From contig JADJDP010000046.1 of NCBI GenBank assembly GCA_016702645.1, forward strand, positions 9,741 through 73,740: DNA of 64,000 nucleotides. Direction: 5' to 3'. The translations under genes and the position numbers were made by a program. Positions 9,574-19,187 of the stretch are shown here, one piece after another (the first letter of the stretch is position 1; every line of letters starts with the position of its first letter). The notes beneath the pieces were generated by a model. It saw only the letters and a program-made list of their open reading frames with translations. It searched no databases and had not been told where the DNA came from. The stretch comes from Flavobacteriales bacterium. GTDB lineage: Bacteria > Bacteroidota > Bacteroidia > Flavobacteriales_F > PHOS-HE28.

Positions 9574-10093
9574 TCGCCACACTGCTCGCCAACCTGCTCC
9601 GTTTCGTCATGCTCCTGTTGGTGCAGGTGCTGGTGCTCGATCACCTGGACATGGCGCGTGGCTGGATGGTGCCCTACCTCTACGTGCTCATCCTCCTCAT
9701 GCTCCCCTTCGAACTACCCGCCTGGGGGCATTGCTCGCGGGAGCGTTCACGGGCCTGGTCATGGACCTCTTCAGCAACACACCGGGCATGCACATGAGCG
9801 CGTGCGTGGTGATGATGTTCGCACGCATCCACCTGCTTTCCCTCATCGCCCCGCGCGAGGGCTACGAGTACGGTATGCGACCCACGCTGCCACGCATGGG
9901 CATCACGTGGTTCGTGACCTATGCGAGCCTGCTCATCCTCGTACATCACCTCTGGCTCTTCTTCGTGGAGGTCCATCGTTTCGACAGCTTCTTCCAAACT
10001 TTCCTGCGGGCTTTGTTGAGCGCGGCCTTCACGCTGGCCCTCTGCCTGCTCACGCAGTTCCTCACCTCCCGGCAGGAGCGGGGCCGCGCATGA
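9570..10093 (+). CDS. mreD: Rod shape-determining protein MreD (frameshifted)
   Basis: MreD is a small multi-pass membrane protein of the elongasome. Five or six hydrophobic helices are visible (LLRFVMLLLVQVLVLDHL, WMVPYLYVLILLMLPFEL, ACVVMMFARIHLLSL, ITWFVTYASLLILVHHLWLF, ALLSAAFTLALCLLTQFL). The frame is interrupted in the G run at 9724-9728: one extra G gives ...FELPAWGALLAGAFTGLVMD... and a continuous protein of about 174 residues. A consensus error is far more likely than a real break, since the gene is essential in rod-shaped cells and both neighbours couple to it (ATGA overlaps at 9570 and 10090). Confidence 0.88.
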
Positions 10094-11942
10094 ACTTCGA
10101 TTCTCGCAAGTACGTCCTTATCGCTGCGGTGCTCTTCATCACCGTGGTCTTCATCCTGCGCTTGTTCTGGATCCAGGTGGTGGACGACCAGTGGAAGGCC
10201 AGTGCTGCGAACATGGCCGAGCGCAAGGTCACCGACTATCCGGCACGCGGTTTCATCTATGACCGGAACGGAGCCCTCATGGTGGCCAACACACCGGTGT
10301 ACGACCTCATGATGGTGCCGCGCGAGGTGGAAGCCTTCGACACCGTCGCCTTTGCCACATTGATCGGTGTACCGCTCACCGATCTACGCATACGGATCAA
10401 GGAAGCCCGCAGCTATTCCATGTTCAAGCCGAGCGTGATCGAGAAGCAGATCCCGGCAGGGCAGTTCTCCTCCATCAGCGTGCATCTGCACAAGTACGCC
10501 GGGTTCTATGGGCAGAGCCGGACATTGCGCACCTATCCTCCGCGTACGGCGGCACACCTGTTGGGCTACCTGAGCGAGGTGGATGCGCGCAAAGTGGCGC
10601 AGGACCCCTACTACAAGGCCGGTGACGTGATCGGCATCGGCGGACTGGAACAGTACTATGAGCCGGAACTGCGCGGTCGTCGTGGAGTGCGGTACGTATT
10701 GGTGGACGTGCACAACAACATCAAGGGCAGTTTCAAGGAAGGACGTTACGACACGCTCGCCGTGGAAGGCGAGGACCTGTACACGGGCATCGACCTGCGG
10801 ATGCAACAACTGGGCGAGCAGCTCATGCGCAACAAGAAGGGCAGCATCGTAGCGCTGGACCCCAAGACCGGTGAAGTGCTTTGCCTCGTGAGCAGCCCCA
10901 CCTACGATCCGGAGCTGCTCGTGGGACGAGTTCGCAACACGAACTACCGCGTACTCCAGAACGACCCCATCAAGCCGCTCTTCGATCGCGCATTGCAGGC
11001 CCAATATCCACCGGGATCCATCTTCAAGATCGTACAATCGCTCATCGCACTGGACGAAGGCGTGATCACCACCGGGACGGGCTTCGCTTGCAACAAGAAC
11101 CTGGTGGGCTGCCACAACCACCCCAACGCAAGCACCATCGAAGAGGCGATCCAGTACTCCTGCAACCCTTACTTCTACAACGTCTTCGACCGGATCGTGG
11201 AACGCAAACTCGATAAGAAGAGCCGCTTCCGTGATGCTGCCTTGGGACTGGGTGAATGGGAGAAGCGTGTGCGCACCTTCGGACTCGGAGCAAAGCCGAA
11301 CCTGGACCTCCCTTCATTGAAGGGCGGCAACATACCGGGACCTTCCTATTACGATCGCAAATACGGCAAGGAGCGTTGGGCCTTCAGCACCATCTACAGC
11401 GCGAGCATCGGTCAGGGCGAAGTGCTTACCGTGCCAATCCAGATGGCGAACCTCGCGGCCATTTTCGCGAACAAGGGTTGGTATTACGATCCGCATGTAG
11501 TGCGCGCCATTGGTGAACCGGACAGCGTGCAAGCGAAGTACCGCGAAAAGCATGTGGTGGACATCGCACCGCACTGGTTCGACAACATCCAGGAAGGCAT
11601 GCGTCGCGTGGTGAACGAACCCCACGGCACAGCGAAAAGCGCTCGCATGAAGGACATTGTTGTGTGCGGTAAGACGGGCACCGCCGAAAACCCGCACGGC
11701 GAGGACCATGCTGTTTTCGTGTGCTTCGCGCCGATGGAGGATCCCAAGATCGCCATGGCGGTGTACGTGGAGAACAGCGGAGCCGGGGGCGTTGGGCGGC
11801 GCCCATCGCCAGCCTGCTCATGGAGCAATACCTCACCGATACCATCAAGCGACCAGAGGTGATGAAAGAGTTGCTGGAAACCGACCTGATCGCCTTGGAG
11901 AAGTTCTTCGTGAAGAAGCCCAAGAAGCCACGCCGCCGATGA
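10090..11942 (+). CDS. mrdA: Penicillin-binding protein 2, elongasome transpeptidase (frameshift near 3' end)
   Basis: A class B PBP that cross-links peptidoglycan during elongation. It has an N-terminal membrane helix (about 8-26), a pedestal/dimerisation domain with ARGFIYDRNGALMVAN, and the transpeptidase domain with the active-site SxxK (PPGSIFK), SxN (QYSCNP) and KTG (CGKTGTAENP) motifs. Near the end the frame breaks at 11791-11793: restoring one T gives GAGGVWAAPIASLLMEQYLTD..., running to the TGA at 11942 (about 617 residues). That stop overlaps the rodA ATG at 11939, which supports the restored frame. It starts with an ATGA overlap with mreD. Confidence 0.93.
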
Positions 11943-13261
11943 GCGCCCGCGAGAACGTCGCCGCCAACTTCGATCGGCCGCTGCTGATCATGTACCTGTT
12001 GCTGCTGTTCATGGGCTGGGCCAACATCTACAGCGCGGCCTACGACGTGGACCACACCAGCATTTTCGATCAGAGCAAGGAGTACGGCAAGCAAGCGGTG
12101 TGGATGGGTATCAGCCTCGTGTTGGGCGCGTGCATGTTGCTCGTGCACGGCGAACTCATTCGCAACATGGCCTATGGCATCTATGCCGTTGTGATGGTCC
12201 TGCTGCTGGCCGTCCTGATCTTCGGGAAAGAGGTGAACGGCGCACGCGCTTGGTTCGGCGTAGGCAGCTTCGGCATACAGCCGGCCGAGTTCGCCAAGTT
12301 CGCCACTTCATTGGCGCTCACGAGGTACCTGAGCGGTTTGAAGGCCCTCGCAGACACCAGCTCCCGCTTGGTGAGCGCATTGATCATCCTCCTGCCCGTG
12401 GGTTTGATCATGCTGCAACCCGATACGGGAACGGCCTTGGTTTCCGGGGCCTTCATCCTTGTGCTCTACCGGGAAGGACTATCGGGCAACGTGTTGCTGC
12501 TCGCCATCCTCGCCGCCATCCTCTCCATCCTCTCGCTCATCCTCAAGGACAGTTCTTTCGGCCTGCCGTTCACCGATGCTTCGGTGCCGGGACCGTACTT
12601 CCTCATGGGCCTCATCGCGTTCTTCGCCGTGCTCGCTTGGGTGGTGGTGCGCAACCTCGTCCTCAAGCGCCTGCGTAAACGGCTCTATGGCTACATCGTC
12701 ATGGGCGTGGTGAGCAGTGCGGTCTTCATCGGCAGCGTGGACTATGCCTTCGAGCACGTGCTGGAGAAACACCAGAGCGATCGCATCCTGGTGATGCTGG
12801 GCCAATTGGAGGACCCGCAGGGCCTGGGCTATAACGTGAAACAGAGCCAGACGGCGATCGGCTCCGGTGGCTTTGCAGGCAAGGGCTACCTCCAAGGCAC
12901 GCTCACCAAGTTCAAGTACGTGCCCATGCAAAGCACTGATTTCATCTTCTGCACCGTTGGCGAAGAGTGGGGCTTCCTCGGTACAACGGTGGTGATCGTG
13001 CTCTTCACGGTGCTCATCCTGCGCATCATCCAGATCAGCGACCGACAACGATCCAAGTTCACGCGGATCTATGCCTACTGCGTGGCGAGCATCTTCTTCC
13101 TGCACCTCATGATCAACGTGGGAATGACGATCGGTCTCGCACCCGTGATCGGCATCCCCCTACCCTTCTTCAGCTACGGCGGTAGCAGCATGATCGGATT
13201 CACGATCCTGCTGAGCATACTGGTGAGGTTGGATGCAGAGCGGTTGAGCCAATTGAGATAG
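11939..13261 (+). CDS. rodA: Rod shape-determining SEDS glycosyltransferase RodA
   Basis: 440 residues with about ten membrane helices. RodA polymerises lipid II glycan strands together with PBP2. Family motifs are visible: NGARAWFGVGSFGIQPAEFAK (the W-x-x-G-x-x-x-x-Q-P-S/A-E region, about 100-120), LLPVGLIMLQPDTGTALV, and the C-terminal ATP/lipid-II-loop signature VIGIPLPFFSYGGSSMIG. The start is chosen at 11939, giving a 4-bp overlap with the restored mrdA frame. It is the last gene of the operon, followed by a strong two-way terminator. Confidence 0.95.
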   Translation: MSARENVAANFDRPLLIMYLLLLFMGWANIYSAAYDVDHTSIFDQSKEYGKQAVWMGISLVLGACMLLVHGELIRNMAYGIYAVVMVLLLAVLIFGKEVNGARAWFGVGSFGIQPAEFAKFATSLALTRYLSGLKALADTSSRLVSALIILLPVGLIMLQPDTGTALVSGAFILVLYREGLSGNVLLLAILAAILSILSLILKDSSFGLPFTDASVPGPYFLMGLIAFFAVLAWVVVRNLVLKRLRKRLYGYIVMGVVSSAVFIGSVDYAFEHVLEKHQSDRILVMLGQLEDPQGLGYNVKQSQTAIGSGGFAGKGYLQGTLTKFKYVPMQSTDFIFCTVGEEWGFLGTTVVIVLFTVLILRIIQISDRQRSKFTRIYAYCVASIFFLHLMINVGMTIGLAPVIGIPLPFFSYGGSSMIGFTILLSILVRLDAERLSQLR

Positions 13262-13292
13262 TCGCTTGAAGTAGCGGCGGGATCCGCTCCTA

Positions 13293-13328
13293 ACGCAGAG
13301 CGCGGGACCTAAGCCCCGCGCTCTGCGT
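13293..13328 (+). terminator. Bidirectional terminator between rodA and the convergent PpiD-like gene
   Basis: ACGCAGAGCGCGGG (13293-13306) pairs perfectly with CCCGCGCTCTGCGT (13315-13328), a 14-bp stem with an 8-nt loop. It sits between two convergent genes and can act on both strands, although no long T tract follows on either side. Confidence 0.75.
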
Positions 13329-13345
13329 ATCCGATCAACTCGTGA

Positions 13346-15442
13346 TCAGTAGTACAAATACCGGTTGTCCACCACACCGGCCGCATCGCGCAGCGCGGTG
13401 AAGACACCATTCTCCGCGCGGCTCTGCACACGGCTGAGCAAGCTGGCCTTCTCACCGGCCACATCGGCCTTGGGATCGGCATCGGTGCGGGTCACCATGT
13501 TCACCACGTAGACGGCGTTCTCGCCTTTCAGCGGCACACTGGTCTGTCCGTTGTTGAGCGCGAAGATCTTCCCGACCACTTCGAACTCGCCGTAACCGCC
13601 GGGGATACTGAAGGCATTGTAGAGCATGTCGGGAGCGTTCTGCACGCTGCCGCCCAACTCAGTGGCCAAAGCGGTCAAGTCGGTCTTGCCCTGAATCTTG
13701 GTGATGTATGCATCGGCCTTCTTCTCCTTCACCACTTCCTTGGTGAACGCCTCACGAACGTCCTCCAGTTCAGGCGCGCCTTCGGCCTTCACCTTCTTCA
13801 ACACGATCACAACGTAGTTGTCTCCTGCGTCCTGTGGTTCGCTCACAGCGCCCACCTCGGCACGGTTCACCCAGGTGATGGTGCTGTTGGGTTGCTGCAA
13901 GCCTTGCACGAAGCGGGCATCCACGCGGAAATCGTCCACGCTGGTGACCTGTAGACCCTGCTCCTCGGCCGCTTTCTTCACGTCCTCGGCGGTCTTGTTG
14001 CGCAGACTGAACTCGTTTGCCTTCTTGTACACCTCTTTGAAGGTGGCGGGCGAGGGCTTGGACGTGCGGTCCACGGTGATGATGCGGCGCTCTGAGCGTG
14101 TGCGCTTCTCCATCACCTCCATCACGTGGTAACCGAACTGGGTCTTCACCACACCGGTCCAACCGACCGGATTGTTGAAGCCCGCGTCCTTGAACTCCTG
14201 CACGAACTGCTTGTCCTTGTCGAAGAAGCCGTAGTCACCACCGTTGGTCTTACCACCGGGATCCTCGGTGTACTTCGCGTTCAGGTCATCGAACTTCTTC
14301 TTGTCCTTGCGCAACGCGGTGAGGATGCTGTCAGCACGGGTCTTCTTCACCTTCTGGTCGGCTTCCGATAGATCGGCACCTTGTGGGTCCTTGATGGAGA
14401 CGAGGATGTGGCGAACGCGCACCTCGGGAATGTCCACGAGCTCCTTCACCTTGACCAGTTTCCACAACTCACCTTCGGCGTACGGACCCACCACAGCACC
14501 TACCGCTGCGTGGGTGATCAGCGAATCGTTCAGTTTGTCGGCCGTACCATCGGCATAAGGCACCTTGCTATAGCTGCGCGAATCGGCGTTGGCCACCACG
14601 AAGGTGGAATCGTTAGTGGCGGTTTCGAAATCGGTGCGGAGCTTGGCCAGTTCCTGCTGGAACGAGGCACGATCGCTCTCACTTGCCACCACCGGGAAGA
14701 GCACGTAATCGAACGCACGCGATGCCTTTTGCTTGTGCTTGGGATCGTTCTTGTGCTGGTCGTAGTAGCGACGCAGGTCCTGATCGCTCACGGCATAGAG
14801 GCTATCGGCTTCACTATCGTAGCGGCGTGCCACGAAGTTGAAGGTGGCGCGGGTGTTCTTTCCGTTGAACTCGTCCCGCGCTTGCGCGCTGTTCACGAAC
14901 ACGCTCTTCTTCACCAAGGTGGTGTACTTGGCGTACAGGCGGTTCTCCTGGATGCGGCGGCTCTGGATCTCGTGGTACACCGGCGCGTTCAATTGCACAC
15001 GGCTGAAATAGTCCTGCAACTGCTTCTTGTCGGGCTGGCCATCGGGGCCTTGGAACTGGCTGCGGAACTCCGGCAGAATGTTCTCCCCGAAGCGGATATC
15101 GTCGTACTCGTCCTTGTTGAGCGTGAAGCCGGCATCCTTCACCTGCCCCAACATGGCAATGGATTTCACCATTTCGCTCCACACACTGTTACGCACCTGC
15201 TCTGTGAGCTGGGCGGTGACCGGCTGGTTGAAGTCGTTGCGATAGCTCTCCACCTCATCGTCCACGCGGCGCTCGAATTCCACCACACTGATCTCGTCGC
15301 CTCCTACTTCGCCCAGCACATCCTCACGGCGGCTGCCACCCGATTGGTTCAGGAGCGCATCGAGGATGAACAGCACAAGGGCACCGCCCACAATACCTAC
15401 GAGAAGTCCGCTGCGTTCGCGGATCTTGCCAATGATCGCCAT
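13346..15442 (-). CDS. PpiD/SurA-type periplasmic peptidyl-prolyl isomerase, membrane-anchored
   Basis: 698 residues. It has one N-terminal membrane anchor (LLVGIVGGALVLFILDALL, about 12-30), a SurA_N-like helical chaperone domain, and a parvulin domain around residues 335-435 (EVRVRHILVSIKD, FDDLNAKYTEDPG, GGDYGFFDKDKQFVQEF, TQFGYHVMEV). Such proteins help fold or escort outer-membrane proteins in the periplasm. In Bacteroidota this gene commonly sits beside the CorC-like, LptC and CoaX genes, as here, so an envelope-assembly role fits. A good -7 box lies 19 bp before the ATG. Confidence 0.88.
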   Translation of the reverse strand: MAIIGKIRERSGLLVGIVGGALVLFILDALLNQSGGSRREDVLGEVGGDEISVVEFERRVDDEVESYRNDFNQPVTAQLTEQVRNSVWSEMVKSIAMLGQVKDAGFTLNKDEYDDIRFGENILPEFRSQFQGPDGQPDKKQLQDYFSRVQLNAPVYHEIQSRRIQENRLYAKYTTLVKKSVFVNSAQARDEFNGKNTRATFNFVARRYDSEADSLYAVSDQDLRRYYDQHKNDPKHKQKASRAFDYVLFPVVASESDRASFQQELAKLRTDFETATNDSTFVVANADSRSYSKVPYADGTADKLNDSLITHAAVGAVVGPYAEGELWKLVKVKELVDIPEVRVRHILVSIKDPQGADLSEADQKVKKTRADSILTALRKDKKKFDDLNAKYTEDPGGKTNGGDYGFFDKDKQFVQEFKDAGFNNPVGWTGVVKTQFGYHVMEVMEKRTRSERRIITVDRTSKPSPATFKEVYKKANEFSLRNKTAEDVKKAAEEQGLQVTSVDDFRVDARFVQGLQQPNSTITWVNRAEVGAVSEPQDAGDNYVVIVLKKVKAEGAPELEDVREAFTKEVVKEKKADAYITKIQGKTDLTALATELGGSVQNAPDMLYNAFSIPGGYGEFEVVGKIFALNNGQTSVPLKGENAVYVVNMVTRTDADPKADVAGEKASLLSRVQSRAENGVFTALRDAAGVVDNRYLYY

Positions 15443-15460
15443 AGTCTTTTAATAGGGGTG

Positions 15461-15468
15461 CAAATATA
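15461..15468 (-). promoter_or_regulatory. Bacteroidota -7 promoter box (TATATTTG)
   Basis: TATATTTG on the minus strand matches TAnnTTTG exactly, about 19 bp before the PpiD-like start codon, so the transcript leader should be short (about 12 nt). It lies in the 128-bp gap after the CorC-like gene; nothing else is seen in that gap. Confidence 0.6.
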
Positions 15469-15570
15469 GAGGCGTGACCCTAACGAAAAGGGTTGCTCAT
15501 AAAGCATTGTCCATAAGGCGGTTGCATGCGATTTTCGCACGTTCTTCGACGCTCCCTACAGGCAACGAGG

Positions 15571-16848
15571 TCAATGGATGTAACCCGCCTCGGCATCCAG
15601 CACCTCCACGCGCACCAGGTCAATGCGGCCATGCACCACCTGAGCAATGGTGAATCGGAAGGGGGCGAGCTCGATCACCTGCCCTTGCTCGGGAAGATCG
15701 CCGGTGCGGTGCAGCACGTAACCCGCGAGGGTGTCGTAGGCTTCATCCTCGGCAATTTCAAGACGGTACTTCTCGCGTAGGTCGTACACCGCGATGCGTG
15801 CGCTGAAAAGGAAGTCGTCGGGCCCCAAGCGTTCTTCCACATCCTCCGGTGTGTCATGTTCATCCTCGATGTCGCCCACGATGGTTTCCACCACATCCTC
15901 CATGGTGAGCATGCCGGCCGTACCACCGAACTCGTCGACCACCACCGCTACATGGGTCCGTTGCTTGATGAACAACTGCAGCACCTCGTCCGCGGGCATG
16001 GTTCCGGGAATGAAGTTCACAGGGCGCAGCACCGCGCGAATGGTACGCGGGTGGCGGAACAGTTCGTAACCGTGGACGTAGCCGATCACATTGTCGATAC
16101 TGTCCTTGTAGACGAGCAACTTGCTCATGCCGGTATCGGTGAAGCGGCGATGCAACACATCCACCGGTTCTTCCACGTCCAGCGCCTCGATCCGAGCGCG
16201 TGGCACCATGAGGTCCCGCACCTTGATGTTGCTGAGTTCAAGCGTGTTCTTGAAGTACTCCACCTCGGCATCGAGCGTGTTCTCCTTGCTCTGGCCTTCG
16301 CTCAACTCGCGCAAGAACTCATCGAGATCGATACGCCCGAAGGCCAACTGGCCCGGCTTGGTGCGCACACCGAAGATCCGCAGCACACCATCGCTTATAC
16401 CGGTCATGAGCATCATGGGTGCCCATAGCACGATGTAAAGGACCTGCAACGGCAGCGCGAACACGCTCAGGGCACGATTCGGGTCGAGCCGAAAGAGCGC
16501 CTTCGGCAGGAACTCCGCAACCACAAGGATCAGCAACGTACTGAGCACGGTTTGCGCCACCAGCACGAAGACATTGCCGAGGCCGAACCATGCAAGCCAA
16601 GGCTCCATGACCCCGGCCATAACGACACCATAGACGACCAATGCGATGTTGTTGCCCACGAGCAAGGCCCCTATCACACGCGCCGGGCGACGCTGCATGG
16701 CGGAAATGAGCCGCGCCCAGATCGCACCGCGCTTGCGTTCGAGTTCGATGTAGAGCTTGTTGCCCGTTACGAAGGCGATCTCCAATCCGGAGCACAACGC
16801 CGATACGGCGATGGACATGACAACGAGAAGAAGATCGCTTGGGCTCAA
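15571..16848 (-). CDS. CNNM/CorC-family transporter-like protein (HlyC/CorC, CBS domains)
   Basis: A DUF21 membrane domain (first helix DLLLVVMSIAVSALCSGLEIAF, two further helices), a CBS pair (KVRDLMVPRARIEALD at about 210, then VVDEFGGTAGMLTMEDVVETIVGDI) and a C-terminal CorC_HlyC domain (LAGYVLHRTGDLPEQGQVIEL). The family includes Mg2+/Co2+ efflux proteins; annotation as hemolysin is historical. The start is uncertain: the first ATG (16818) would cut into the first helix, while TTG at 16848 keeps it whole and sits about 10 bp after the predicted transcription start of the -7 box at 16865-16872. The protein is about 425 residues from TTG. Confidence 0.85.
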   Translation of the reverse strand: MSPSDLLLVVMSIAVSALCSGLEIAFVTGNKLYIELERKRGAIWARLISAMQRRPARVIGALLVGNNIALVVYGVVMAGVMEPWLAWFGLGNVFVLVAQTVLSTLLILVVAEFLPKALFRLDPNRALSVFALPLQVLYIVLWAPMMLMTGISDGVLRIFGVRTKPGQLAFGRIDLDEFLRELSEGQSKENTLDAEVEYFKNTLELSNIKVRDLMVPRARIEALDVEEPVDVLHRRFTDTGMSKLLVYKDSIDNVIGYVHGYELFRHPRTIRAVLRPVNFIPGTMPADEVLQLFIKQRTHVAVVVDEFGGTAGMLTMEDVVETIVGDIEDEHDTPEDVEERLGPDDFLFSARIAVYDLREKYRLEIAEDEAYDTLAGYVLHRTGDLPEQGQVIELAPFRFTIAQVVHGRIDLVRVEVLDAEAGYIH

Positions 16849-16864
16849 GGACAGTGACGTATGG

Positions 16865-16872
16865 CGAAGATA
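16865..16872 (-). promoter_or_regulatory. -7 box variant (TATCTTCG) before the CorC-like gene
   Basis: TATCTTCG on the minus strand fits TAnnTTTG with one change. It lies in the 47-bp gap between the small membrane protein gene and the CorC-like gene, giving the latter its own promoter and supporting a start upstream of its first ATG. Confidence 0.35.
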
Positions 16873-16895
16873 GCCGGGGCCAACAGAGCAGAAGT

Positions 16896-17111
16896 TCAAC
16901 CGCGCTTTGCGCGATCGTGGTCTTCCATGGCCTCCAGTTTCTTCCGTGTGAGACGGCGGAAGACGAACATGGCCGAGGCGATGGCCGGGAAGATCAACCA
17001 TTGGCGGCCCGCTTCAAAACCATCGGTCCAGATCACCCACATGGCGGCGATGGCTGTGCCAATGGCCACAGCAAGCCAGAAATGCTCCATGAAGCGGTTC
17101 AACTTTCGCAT
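16896..17111 (-). CDS. Small two-helix membrane protein
   Basis: A 71-residue protein starting at the ATG at 17111. Two hydrophobic helices (FWLAVAIGTAIAAMWVIW and QWLIFPAIASAMFVFRR) flank a short turn, and a basic/acidic tail follows (RRLTRKKLEAMEDHDRAKRG). Small proteins of this shape are often found just downstream of lptC in Bacteroidota. I do not know a function; position suggests an envelope role. It begins 10 bp after the lptC stop, in the same transcription unit. Confidence 0.7.
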   Translation of the reverse strand: MRKLNRFMEHFWLAVAIGTAIAAMWVIWTDGFEAGRQWLIFPAIASAMFVFRRLTRKKLEAMEDHDRAKRG

Positions 17112-17121
17112 GCTGCAGGGG

Positions 17122-17697
17122 CTAAGGGTTTTGCAAGGTATCGCTGCCCAATTGCAGTGTGCCGGTAACACGCCGGATCGTGTAATGGCTGAAGTCCTCG
17201 GCCGCATCCAGTCCTTGCCCGTGGATCACATCCTCGCCTCGTTGCACACGCACGGCCTTATCGGTATGCACGCGCCCGCTGTCCTGCTCCCATGTAAGTT
17301 GTTCGGTCTCCAAGCGCTCGCCCTTCGCGTTGATGAAAACGACCTGTTCCATCACCTCCATACGCTTTTCGCCCGGCAGGATGAGCCCGCGGCGCGCCGT
17401 AAGCGTGCTGCCGGGCTTGCCCATGGCATCGAAGAAAAGCAGCTCCACCCCATTGGACATTTCGGTGCGCTCGGGTTTGGTGGTCCATTCGGCGATGCGG
17501 CCCGCGCGAAGGCGGTTGCGTACGATACCACTATCGGAGTAGAAGTACTCAGCCTCTTCGGTCACGCGATCGGCCACAGCGGCAGGCAGTTCCACAGCGG
17601 CGACCTTGTCAAGGTCATTTCCACAGCCGCCGATGAAGAGCAGGACAGCGATGAACATGGTCGGGGAACGGGACATGCGCGGAGGGCCTTGCGGCAT
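17122..17697 (-). CDS. lptC: LPS export ABC transporter periplasmic protein LptC
   Basis: About 191 residues. A hydrophobic N-terminus ends in a lipobox-like IGGCG, so it may be a lipoprotein rather than a membrane-anchored form. A beta-jellyroll LptC core follows (EYFYSDSGIVRNRLRAGRIAEW, LTARRGLILPGEKRMEVMEQVVFIN, QLTWEQDSGRVHTDKAVRVQRG). LptC passes lipopolysaccharide from LptBFG to LptA. The start at 17697 makes a TGATG overlap with the preceding gene; ATG at 17676 is an alternative with a tighter signal peptide. The family is recognised from the repeated Y/W-x-D/E...G strand pattern and gene order. Confidence 0.82.
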   Translation of the reverse strand: MPQGPPRMSRSPTMFIAVLLFIGGCGNDLDKVAAVELPAAVADRVTEEAEYFYSDSGIVRNRLRAGRIAEWTTKPERTEMSNGVELLFFDAMGKPGSTLTARRGLILPGEKRMEVMEQVVFINAKGERLETEQLTWEQDSGRVHTDKAVRVQRGEDVIHGQGLDAAEDFSHYTIRRVTGTLQLGSDTLQNP

Positions 17698-19187
17698 CAC
17701 TCGATGCGACGCTTCTTGAACCACGGATCACCAATGATCTCCGGCGTAATGGAGATCCCGATGTAAACATCGGCAAACCGCTCACGCAGCAGGCCATCCG
17801 CCGTGGTGCCGCGTTGGCCGAACTCCGCACCGAAGTTCAAGCGGCTCCGCGTGCGGCTCCCCATCAAGGGTAGCGAAAGCCCGAACGATGCTCCCATCTG
17901 GTCCAGGTTCGTTCCGTTCACGGACAGGTAATCGCTCGCATAACGAACGCCAGCGCGGTAGGTGGTCCGTTGCAGGAAGTTGCCACCCTGTTCGCCCGCA
18001 GGCCGGAACGAGGCACCAAGCGCATACGTGGCACTTGCGGCAAGATCCGTCCGCAAGCCGTAGCCCTCAACATCCACTTCCAATTGGGTCCAATCGCGAC
18101 GACGATGCTCCGCCGTGACCGTCCAGTGGCCGTTGTAGATGGTGAAACCCACACCAAGCATGGGAGGCAACTGCACAGTGCCCTTTGCACCATCGATGAA
18201 ACTCGCGGTATCACGGGGGAATTCTACACCACTGCTGCTGATCACGAAGTTGTTGGCCAAGCTGGTGTGGCGCGCGTTCAACGATGCGGGCAACTCCATG
18301 CTGGCACCTATCCTGAAACGCAATGCCTGTCCTTCGCCCTTGGGCATCTTCACCGGCCGACGCTCGCCCGGGTCCTTACCGGCATTGAGCCAATCCATTT
18401 CTTCCCGCTTGTCCTGCGCAGAGAGCCGCTCCTTGCGGGCTTTCATTCGCGCTTTTGCCGCCGGAAGATCGATGAGGTCGCCGGCATACTGCAGCGCCAC
18501 CGTACCACTTGGGGAGCGGATGATCAGGGTGGAAGCAATGCTGCTGTTGTAGTACCCGTTGCCGACCGGATAATAAGCCTTGCGCGACTCCTCCACCTTA
18601 CCGAAGAGATACTCCAGGTTCGCTCCGAAGGAGAGTTTTCCACCACGATTGATGGTGTCGTTGTTCTGCCAAAGCACATGACCTACCCCTATGTACGCAC
18701 GATCCAAGCCGCCCGTGCCAGTGTATTCATAGGAAACATCCCCACCAACCACGGACCCCTTCTCGGTGAACTTGTAGCCCACGGTGCTCACCGGGCTCAA
18801 CCCCAAGCTCAAGCCCCACCGGCCTTTGCCGAAGGGAACTCCCAATGACAGACCAAGAAGTCTGGTTGAACGACCACGGGCGGAAAGGGCCTCGGTTTCA
18901 TATCGAAGGTTGCGCACGACCAAGCCGGTCTCGAAGGTGGTCATCCACAAGAACGGATAGGACGCCGGGGAGATGCGCGAAACGCTGTACGGATCGGCAA
19001 GTGCAACGCCGGTGCCACCCATGATGGCCTGGGTCACCTGCGAAGTGCCCGATAGTTCACCAAAACCGTAGGCGGAATAAGGCGACCCGCTTCCTTGTTG
19101 CGCTTGTGACCGACCCTCATGCGGGAGGGCCAACAAGAGGGCAAGGCCCAGCAGCGTGGTGGTGGAGTATGCGGCGTAGGCCTTCAA
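17697..19187 (-). CDS. Outer membrane beta-barrel protein of the coaX-lptC cluster
   Basis: 496 residues with a signal peptide (LLGLALLLALPHEGRSQA) and a barrel-like body. The conserved opening GSGSPYSAYGFGEL...GGTGVALADPYSVSRISPASYPFL is typical of a Bacteroidota FadL-like/porin family that sits between coaX and lptC. Many strands carry alternating aromatics, and the last residues are VYIGISITPEIIGDPWFKKRRIE. The first 71 bp overlap the end of coaX, and the stop overlaps the lptC start, so translation is coupled throughout. A transport or LPS-assembly-related role is plausible from context only. Confidence 0.75.
   Translation of the reverse strand: MKAYAAYSTTTLLGLALLLALPHEGRSQAQQGSGSPYSAYGFGELSGTSQVTQAIMGGTGVALADPYSVSRISPASYPFLWMTTFETGLVVRNLRYETEALSARGRSTRLLGLSLGVPFGKGRWGLSLGLSPVSTVGYKFTEKGSVVGGDVSYEYTGTGGLDRAYIGVGHVLWQNNDTINRGGKLSFGANLEYLFGKVEESRKAYYPVGNGYYNSSIASTLIIRSPSGTVALQYAGDLIDLPAAKARMKARKERLSAQDKREEMDWLNAGKDPGERRPVKMPKGEGQALRFRIGASMELPASLNARHTSLANNFVISSSGVEFPRDTASFIDGAKGTVQLPPMLGVGFTIYNGHWTVTAEHRRRDWTQLEVDVEGYGLRTDLAASATYALGASFRPAGEQGGNFLQRTTYRAGVRYASDYLSVNGTNLDQMGASFGLSLPLMGSRTRSRLNFGAEFGQRGTTADGLLRERFADVYIGISITPEIIGDPWFKKRRIE

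Noticed and set aside
14381..15469. 362-codon plus-strand frame inside the PpiD-like gene
   Set aside because: Low-complexity H/V/L-rich translation with no signature, antisense to a well-supported gene.
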